Source: Deltaproteobacteria bacterium
GTDB lineage: Bacteria; Desulfobacterota; DAOWNY01
Assembly (NCBI GenBank): GCA_030642325.1
Contig: DAOWNY010000033.1
Span: 1 to 11,451, forward strand
Length of the DNA stretch: 11,451 nt
Reading direction: 5' to 3'
The translations under genes and the position numbers were made by a program. The notes beneath the pieces were generated by a model. That model was not told where the DNA came from. It ran no database searches and saw only the letters and a program-made list of their open reading frames with translations. Each line of letters begins with the position of its first letter. Position 1 is the stretch's first letter. Below, piece by piece: positions 6,535-11,451 of the stretch.

Positions 6535-6888
6535 ATGTCGAGAGTAAAGCGTGGGACCAAGGGAATAAAGCGAAGAAAAAAAATTTTAAAGTTAGCAAAG
6601 GGTTATCGGGGGGGGAGGAGCAAGCTTTTCCGTACTTCCAAGGAAGCGGTGGACCGGGCATTAAGTTATGCTTATCGGGATAGACGGGTTAAAAAAAGAA
6701 CCTTCAGAAGTCTCTGGATAACCAGGATTAATGCAGCAGCCAAATTGAATGATATCTCTTACAGTAAGCTTATGGGGGGAATGAAAAAGGCTAATATTAG
6801 TATTGACCGTAAAATTCTGGCAGATATGGCTATTGTTGACCCTATGAGTTTTTCGGAAATTGTAAGCTTAGCTAAAGCACATATATAA
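6535..6888 (+). CDS. rplT: Large ribosomal subunit protein bL20
   Basis: Binds 23S rRNA early in 50S assembly and in many bacteria also represses the infC-rpmI-rplT messages. The protein has 117 residues and typical family sequence: MSRVKRG at the start, KILKLAKGYRGGRSKLFR (17-34), ALSYAYRDRR (42-51), LWITRINAA (61-69) and the C-terminal SIDRKILADMAIVDP. The ATG at 6535 is chosen over the TTG one codon earlier, because GAGGAG (6523-6528) lies six bases before it and the family begins MxRVKRG. Confidence 0.96.
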   Translation: MSRVKRGTKGIKRRKKILKLAKGYRGGRSKLFRTSKEAVDRALSYAYRDRRVKKRTFRSLWITRINAAAKLNDISYSKLMGGMKKANISIDRKILADMAIVDPMSFSEIVSLAKAHI

Positions 6889-6890
6889 AG

Positions 6891-6919
6891 CAATCCCGAT
6901 TTTAATTGGGGATTGTTTT
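6891..6919 (+). terminator. Hairpin with short U-run between rplT and pheS
   Basis: CAATCCC (6891-6897) pairs with GGGATTG (6909-6915) around an 11-base loop, followed by TTTT (6916-6919). It lies directly after the rplT stop. The stem is only seven pairs and the U-run is short, so it is likely a weak or partial terminator that lowers, but does not stop, transcription into pheS. No Phe-rich leader peptide like E. coli pheM is visible here. Confidence 0.5.
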
Positions 6920-6941
6920 ATAGTATGGATGGAAGTAATAT

Positions 6942-7967
6942 ATGTTATTGGAAGATCTGAGAATTTTGCAGCAACGGGCGGAAAATACCCTGGATGATTC
7001 AGACAGCCCGGAGGAGTTGGAAAATTGGAAGATAAAATATTTGGGAAGGAAGGGAGAGCTGACTCACATTCTTCGAGGGATCGGAAGCTTACCCAAGGAG
7101 GAGAGATCTTCAGCGGGTAAGGTTTCTAATCAAGTCAAAGTAGCGTTGGAAAAAATTTACGAGGAAAAGAAGCGTTATTTTGATGAAAAGCAATATCATG
7201 ATAAAATGATGGAGAGAATTGACATTACTCTCCCGGGACACCCGATATACCAAGGAAAATTACACCCCAGCACCAGGATACTCCGGCAAATTTATTCCAT
7301 CTTTGCTCCCATGGGATTCCAGATTTTTGATGGCCCCGAGGTGGAGACCGATCTCTATAATTTTGAACTACTCAACATGCCCCCTCATCATCCTGCCCGT
7401 GATATGTGGGACACTTTTTATATAAACAAAAAAACACTGCTTCGTACCCATACCTCACCAGGACAAATACATGCCATGAAATACTTTTGTCCTGATCCCA
7501 TCCGTGTTATTCTTCCGGGTAAATGTTATCGTTACGAGGCGATTACTGCTCGCTCTGAAATCATGTTTCATCAAATTGAGGGGCTGGCAGTAGGCAAGAG
7601 TTTAACAATGGCCGACCTAAAGGGCATATTGGTCGAATTTGCCCACCAGATGTTTGGGGACGGCCGGAAAACTCGTTTCAGGTGCAGCTATTTTCCTTTT
7701 ACCGAGCCAAGCGTGGAGATGGATATAGACTGTATGATTTGCAAGGGGAAGGGTTGCCAGATTTGTAAAAGGACCGGCTGGCTGGAAATTTTAGGAGCTG
7801 GTATTGTCCATCCCCAGGTACTGAAAAATGGTGGATATGACCCCCGTGTTTATTGTGGACTAGCTTTTGGGATGGGCCCGGAAAGAATTGCAATGTTAAA
7901 ATACGGGATTGATGATATCAGGCATTTTTTCAGCAATGACCTCCGATTTCTCGAACAATTTTGTTAA
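6942..7967 (+). CDS. pheS: Phenylalanyl-tRNA synthetase alpha subunit
   Basis: Catalytic subunit of the alpha2-beta2 PheRS that charges tRNA-Phe; class II. The length of 341 residues is normal. The N-terminal helical part (1-85) includes YLGRKGEL (33-40), typical of the tRNA-binding coiled coil. The core includes GHPIYQGKLHP (99-109), FDGPEVETDLYNFELL (129-144), HPARDMWDTFY (150-160), RTHTSPGQI (168-176), FHQIEGL (209-215), FPFTEPSVEMDI (251-262) and GLAFGMGPERIAML (306-319). A four-cysteine cluster, CMICKGKGCQIC (264-275), probably binds zinc, as in many bacterial PheS proteins. The motif 2 region reads YRYEAITARSEIMFHQ where most bacterial PheS have D-x-THxPMFHQ; I associate the ITARSE form with Chloroflexota. 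GGAAG (6931-6935) precedes the ATG by six bases. pheT follows after 81 bp, a wider gap than usual. Confidence 0.95.
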   Translation: MLLEDLRILQQRAENTLDDSDSPEELENWKIKYLGRKGELTHILRGIGSLPKEERSSAGKVSNQVKVALEKIYEEKKRYFDEKQYHDKMMERIDITLPGHPIYQGKLHPSTRILRQIYSIFAPMGFQIFDGPEVETDLYNFELLNMPPHHPARDMWDTFYINKKTLLRTHTSPGQIHAMKYFCPDPIRVILPGKCYRYEAITARSEIMFHQIEGLAVGKSLTMADLKGILVEFAHQMFGDGRKTRFRCSYFPFTEPSVEMDIDCMICKGKGCQICKRTGWLEILGAGIVHPQVLKNGGYDPRVYCGLAFGMGPERIAMLKYGIDDIRHFFSNDLRFLEQFC

Positions 7968-8048
7968 ATTTCCGAAATAATCACGAATTTCTCAATATTT
8001 TTTATTGCAGCGGCAAAGTTTTTGATGCTCTGTTCAAGGGATAAATAG

Positions 8049-10541
8049 ATGTTGGTGCCCCTTAGTTGGCTAAATGAATTTGTAGAAATTGATCTGCCCG
8101 TTGATCAACTAGCCGAAATACTTACCATGGCCGGTTTGGAAGTAACCAAGGTGGTGCATAAGGGTGCCGAGTGGGATCAGGAAGCCGTCGTGGTGGGGGA
8201 AATCGTTGAAGTTAAACCCCACCCCAATGCCGACCGATTGAATTTGGCGGTGGTGGATTACGGAAGAGAAAATACCATGACAGTGGTTACCGGAGCCCCA
8301 AATCTTTTGCGCGTGGATACCGGTAAAAAAGTAGTATTTGCTACCACCGGGGCACGTCTTATCGATAGTCATTCATCGGAAAAGAAATATTTAACCCTTA
8401 AGCCCACAAAAATTCGTGGTGTTTTTTCGGAGGGGATGGTTTGTTCGGAAAAGGAGTTGGGCATTTCGGATGAGCACCAGGGAATCATATTTTTGGATCC
8501 TGATGCCCCGGTGGGTAAATCGCTTAATGAATATTTAGGCGATGAGATATTGGAACTGGATTTAACTCCCAACCTGGCACACGCCCTTTCCATTCGTGGA
8601 GTTGCCCGTGAATTAGCTGCTTTGACCGGTAAAAAACTGAAAGAACCTGCTACAAAAATTTCAGCAAAAAAATTATTAGGCACTTCCCAGGATATTGACA
8701 TCTCCGGCACCTCAAACCCTGCTTTCATTAAAATAGATATTATCGCTAAGGATCTATGCTCCCGTTATTCGGCATCCCTAATCAAGCATGTTACAGTGAA
8801 ACCATCCCCCTATTGGTTACAGTATCGGCTAAGAATGGCCGGAATGAGGCCCATAAATAATGTAGTGGACATTACCAACTATTGTATGCTGGAAGGGGGG
8901 CAACCTCTCCATGCCTTCGATTATGACAAACTATCGGGCGCGGAGATAATCGTCAGGAGGGCTCATCAAAAAGAAAAAATGACCACCCTCGACGGAGTTA
9001 CAAGGGACCTTGACCAAGACATGCTGCTTATCACCGATGGATCGGGGCCGGTGGCCATTGCAGGTGTGATGGGAGGAGAAAAGACCGAGGTCGGTCAGGA
9101 CACCACCAATGTTCTTCTGGAGTCAGCCAATTTTAATTTAATATCCATTCGTCGAACCGCCCAAAAACTGAAATTACCCAGTGAGGCATCACTACGTTTC
9201 GGTCGGGGGCTGGATCCTGAGCTGACCATACCTACCGTCACGCATGCAACCTCTCTTATGCGGGATTTGGCCTCAGAGGAAAAAAATCTGCCCGGGGTGA
9301 TTGATGCTTATCCCGTCCCGGTTAAAAAGAAGGTAATTAACCTCGATCCCGACGAAGTAAAACGAGTTTTGGGTATGGAATTTACTTCCCAGGAAATTTC
9401 CGACATTTTACAATCCCTCCAGTTTGGATGTGAAAATATTTCTTGGGAGGGCAAGGATTTGATTAAGGTTACGGTGCCTTCCTATCGATTGGATGTTTCG
9501 ATCACGGCGGATCTTGTCGAAGAAATCGTCAGGATTCATGGCTATCATCGAATCCCCACTACCTTAATGGAAGATTCCTTGCCTCCACAGCGCTTCGATC
9601 CTGCCCTGAAAGTGGAGGAACAGCTGCGTGATATCCTGGTTGGTTGCGGACTTACCGAAGTTATCAGCTATTCCTTGATCAGTCTGGAGATTGAAGCTTT
9701 GCTTAATCCCGAAAAGCAACTCCCTGATAGCCGTGCCTATGTTAAAATCATTAATCCGATCACCAAGGACAGGGAATATTTACGAAACAATCTTCTTTCC
9801 AGTATGCTGGAGGTGCTCAAGTTAAATCTCAAACATACTGATCGCGTTGCTGCATTTGAGATCGGACGAAGTTATCTTCCCCAGTCGGAAGGTGATCTTC
9901 CCTTGGAACCACATCTCCTGGCAATTGGTTTAACCGGACAAATCTATCCTTCCTCTTGGAAAAGAGGGACTACCGGAGAAATGGATTTTTTTTATCTCAA
10001 GGGAGTAATCGAAAATTTACTTAAAAATATTAATATTCGAGATTACACTTTTGAACCGGCAAGTCACCCCACTTTTAATCCGGGAAGGGCTGCTACCCTG
10101 ATCTTGAAGGGTGAGGAGGTTGGGATAATTGGAGAATTGTCCCCCCTGGTCAGGGATAATTTTGATTTGCCCCCCGGAACCATATGCCTTTCCCAGTTAT
10201 CTTTGGGAAAACTAGTTGAATTAAGGGAACCTGTTTTATTTTATCGATCAATTCCCCGTTTTCCCTCCATCAAACAGGATATGGCGTTAGTAATGGATGA
10301 GGAAATACCTGCTTCGAGGGTTATGGAAGTTATTCGTAAAGCTGGTGGTAAGCTGCTGAACGATATTACCCTCTTTGACTTATATCAAGGAGAACAGATT
10401 CCACGGGGTCAAAAGAGTCTGACCTTTTCCATGACTTATCAGGCAAAAGACAGGAACTTAACCGATAATGAGGTTCAAAAAATTCACAAACGGATTGAAA
10501 ACCAAGTAGCTATAAGTTTGGAGGCTCACCTGAGAGGTTAG
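8049..10541 (+). CDS. pheT: Phenylalanyl-tRNA synthetase beta subunit
   Basis: Structural, tRNA-binding and editing subunit of PheRS. At 830 residues it is some 30 longer than E. coli PheT. Domains in order: MLVPLSWLNEFV start and LTMAGLEV (25-32); an OB-fold tRNA-binding domain (about 40-155) with HPNADRLNL (58-66); the B3/B4 editing domain (about 225-400) with MRPINNVVDITNYCMLEGGQ (266-285), HAFDYDKL (288-295) and GVMGGEKTEV (339-348); the B5 domain (about 427-500); the catalytic-like core (about 515-715); and a C-terminal anticodon-binding FDX-ACB domain (about 734-829). The run KIRGVFSEGMVCSEKELGIS (121-140) and DLTPNLAHALSIRGVARELA (171-190) resemble Chloroflexota PheT proteins as I remember them. 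The start has a modest AAGGGA site (8036-8041). The family is certain; the lineage remark is from memory. Confidence 0.95.
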   Translation: MLVPLSWLNEFVEIDLPVDQLAEILTMAGLEVTKVVHKGAEWDQEAVVVGEIVEVKPHPNADRLNLAVVDYGRENTMTVVTGAPNLLRVDTGKKVVFATTGARLIDSHSSEKKYLTLKPTKIRGVFSEGMVCSEKELGISDEHQGIIFLDPDAPVGKSLNEYLGDEILELDLTPNLAHALSIRGVARELAALTGKKLKEPATKISAKKLLGTSQDIDISGTSNPAFIKIDIIAKDLCSRYSASLIKHVTVKPSPYWLQYRLRMAGMRPINNVVDITNYCMLEGGQPLHAFDYDKLSGAEIIVRRAHQKEKMTTLDGVTRDLDQDMLLITDGSGPVAIAGVMGGEKTEVGQDTTNVLLESANFNLISIRRTAQKLKLPSEASLRFGRGLDPELTIPTVTHATSLMRDLASEEKNLPGVIDAYPVPVKKKVINLDPDEVKRVLGMEFTSQEISDILQSLQFGCENISWEGKDLIKVTVPSYRLDVSITADLVEEIVRIHGYHRIPTTLMEDSLPPQRFDPALKVEEQLRDILVGCGLTEVISYSLISLEIEALLNPEKQLPDSRAYVKIINPITKDREYLRNNLLSSMLEVLKLNLKHTDRVAAFEIGRSYLPQSEGDLPLEPHLLAIGLTGQIYPSSWKRGTTGEMDFFYLKGVIENLLKNINIRDYTFEPASHPTFNPGRAATLILKGEEVGIIGELSPLVRDNFDLPPGTICLSQLSLGKLVELREPVLFYRSIPRFPSIKQDMALVMDEEIPASRVMEVIRKAGGKLLNDITLFDLYQGEQIPRGQKSLTFSMTYQAKDRNLTDNEVQKIHKRIENQVAISLEAHLRG

Positions 10542-10581
10542 TTTTGGTCAAATCTGTTTTTTTTGAAGGACAGTTGAATTT

Positions 10582-10594
10582 AATCAATAAGTTT
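10582..10594 (+). promoter_or_regulatory. Possible IHF binding site upstream of ihfA
   Basis: AATCAATAAGTTT matches the IHF consensus WATCAANNNNTTR at all but the last base. It lies 32 bp before the ihfA start, within the 85-bp gap after pheT. ihfA is autoregulated in E. coli, so the position is suggestive, but such short AT-rich matches occur by chance. Confidence 0.25.
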
Positions 10595-10626
10595 GCGCTT
10601 AACGAGTATAAGGAGGTAAGGTAGCT

Positions 10627-10908
10627 ATGACCAAAGCGGATATCGTTCAACAGGTTTACGAAAAACTGGGAACTTCTAAAAAAGAATCGGGGCAGGTCGT
10701 TGAATCAGTCTTTTCAATTGTAAAAGAGACCTTAGAAAATGGAGAAAATGTTAAAGTTTCCGGTTTTGGCAATTTCATAGTCAGAAATAAAAATTCTCGT
10801 AAAGGAAGAAATCCTCAAACCGGAGAGAAGATTGAAATATCGGCCAGGAGAGTATTAACTTTTAAGCCGAGTCAGGTTTTGAAGAGAAACATGAATACGT
10901 CAACTTAA
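10627..10908 (+). CDS. ihfA: Integration host factor alpha subunit
   Basis: A DNA-bending protein of the HU/IHF family that acts in the nucleoid and usually pairs with IhfB. It has 93 residues. Conserved parts are MTKADIVQQVYEKLGTSKKE at the start, GENVKVSGFGNF (39-50), GRNPQTGE (60-67) with the intercalating proline at 63, and ARRVLTFKPSQVLK (73-86). The ARRVxTFxPxQ ending and the gene's place directly after pheT, as in E. coli and Geobacter-type genomes, favour IHF-alpha over HU. No ihfB lies in the window. A strong AGGAGG (10611-10616) lies ten bases before the ATG. An IHF-like site upstream hints at autoregulation. Confidence 0.88.
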   Translation: MTKADIVQQVYEKLGTSKKESGQVVESVFSIVKETLENGENVKVSGFGNFIVRNKNSRKGRNPQTGEKIEISARRVLTFKPSQVLKRNMNTST

Positions 10909-10936
10909 AAATAACTTTCTTTATTCTGAGTTAAGT

Positions 10937-10952
10937 TGTATAAGAATATACA
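10937..10952. promoter_or_regulatory. Candidate operator: perfect inverted repeat before the merR-type gene
   Basis: TGTATA (10937-10942) and TATACA (10947-10952) form a perfect 6-bp inverted repeat with a 4-base centre. It lies 24 bp before the regulator start in the 68-bp gap after ihfA. MerR-family proteins bind inverted repeats and often control their own gene. No clear -35/-10 pair with the long MerR-type spacer frames it, so it could also be chance in AT-rich DNA. Confidence 0.3.
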
Positions 10953-10976
10953 TTATTTTAGGCCGGATGAATAATA

Positions 10977-11330
10977 ATGGAAAAAACCATTCCGGATAAG
11001 ATATATTTTAAAATTGGAGAAGTTAGCGAATTGGTTGGGGTTGAATCTCACGTTTTAAGGTACTGGGAAAGTGAGTTTAATATTGTAAAACCTTCCCGAA
11101 CCAAGACTAAACAGAGGTTGTACAAAAAAGAAGACGTGGAATTGCTTATGTTAATCAAAAAACTTCTTTACGACAACAAATTTACCCTTGAGGGGGCAAA
11201 AAAAGTTCTTCAAGGGTTAAAGGGTAGTGAGGTCCGACACCTTATATCCGCACCTCCTGAAAGTGAACATCGTTACACATTAAACCAGGTAAAAAAAGAA
11301 TTAATTAACATCAAAAATATCCTTAGTTGA
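10977..11330 (+). CDS. Small MerR-family transcriptional regulator
   Basis: Predicted DNA-binding regulator of 117 residues. The N-terminal winged helix-turn-helix (9-80) shows the family pattern: YFKIGEVSELVGVESHVLRY (10-29), then WESEF (30-34), a basic wing region SRTKTKQRLYKKEDV (40-54), LMLIKKLLYDNKFTLEGAKK (57-76) and VLQ. The 37-residue tail is too short for a sensor domain and ends in a mixed-charge helix that probably dimerises. It lacks the cysteines of metal-sensing MerR proteins, so a metal role is unlikely. It follows ihfA by 68 bp and precedes tRNA-Pro by six, a setting I associate with Geobacter-like genomes, where the target is unknown to me. The ATG is preceded by a weak GGATGA site. 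The family is certain; the function is not. Confidence 0.85.
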   Translation: MEKTIPDKIYFKIGEVSELVGVESHVLRYWESEFNIVKPSRTKTKQRLYKKEDVELLMLIKKLLYDNKFTLEGAKKVLQGLKGSEVRHLISAPPESEHRYTLNQVKKELINIKNILS

Positions 11331-11336
11331 TTTTAT

Positions 11337-11413
<77 letters not shown>

Positions 11414-11451
11414 GTTTATCGGAATAGTTATAACTCCATCCTTTTTAACCA

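Noticed and set aside
8109..8728. Minus-strand open frames opposite pheT
   Set aside because: They are shadow frames of a certain gene, with no start signals or family features.

Overview
The window reads as a piece of an anaerobic bacterial chromosome, most likely from the Desulfobacterota (the former deltaproteobacteria). Three things point there. The gene order thrS-infC-rpmI-rplT-pheS-pheT-ihfA-merR-tRNA-Pro is one I know from Geobacter-like genomes, and its first seven genes also match the E. coli order. The threonyl-tRNA synthetase carries the 'WQCATIQCDF' version of its core that I associate with that group. An IHF-alpha type protein is present. This placement rests on recalled family knowledge; no search was run.

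Left part, minus strand (1-3068). A promoter at 3039-3068 drives a two-gene unit, aroA then aroC, which encodes the last two steps of the shikimate pathway to chorismate. Both enzymes are unusual versions of their families. AroC lacks the first catalytic histidine and has a roughly 64-residue insertion. Beyond aroC lie a short repeat-like stretch (129-242) and the first 32 codons of an unidentified membrane-anchored or secreted protein that runs off the left edge.

Middle (about 3069-3721). This stretch is AT-rich and has no convincing gene. It holds a 474-bp segment bounded by a perfect 16-bp inverted repeat, which looks like a MITE or a decayed insertion element. A good promoter follows, and then tRNA-Val(GAC).

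Right part, plus strand (3722-11413). tRNA-Val and a strong terminator hairpin are followed by a translation-machinery operon: ThrRS, IF3, L35, L20, and the PheRS alpha and beta subunits. After these come the DNA-bending protein IHF-alpha, a small MerR-type regulator and tRNA-Pro(GGG). Gaps are short and only one internal hairpin, after rplT, interrupts the run, so these genes probably share transcripts.

Notable details: ThrRS has lost nearly all of its N-terminal TGS domain. infC appears to start at an AUA codon behind a perfect Shine-Dalgarno. PheS and PheT look like a different lineage (Chloroflexota-like) from their operon neighbours. I found no CRISPR array, prophage, defence island or clearly new multi-gene system.
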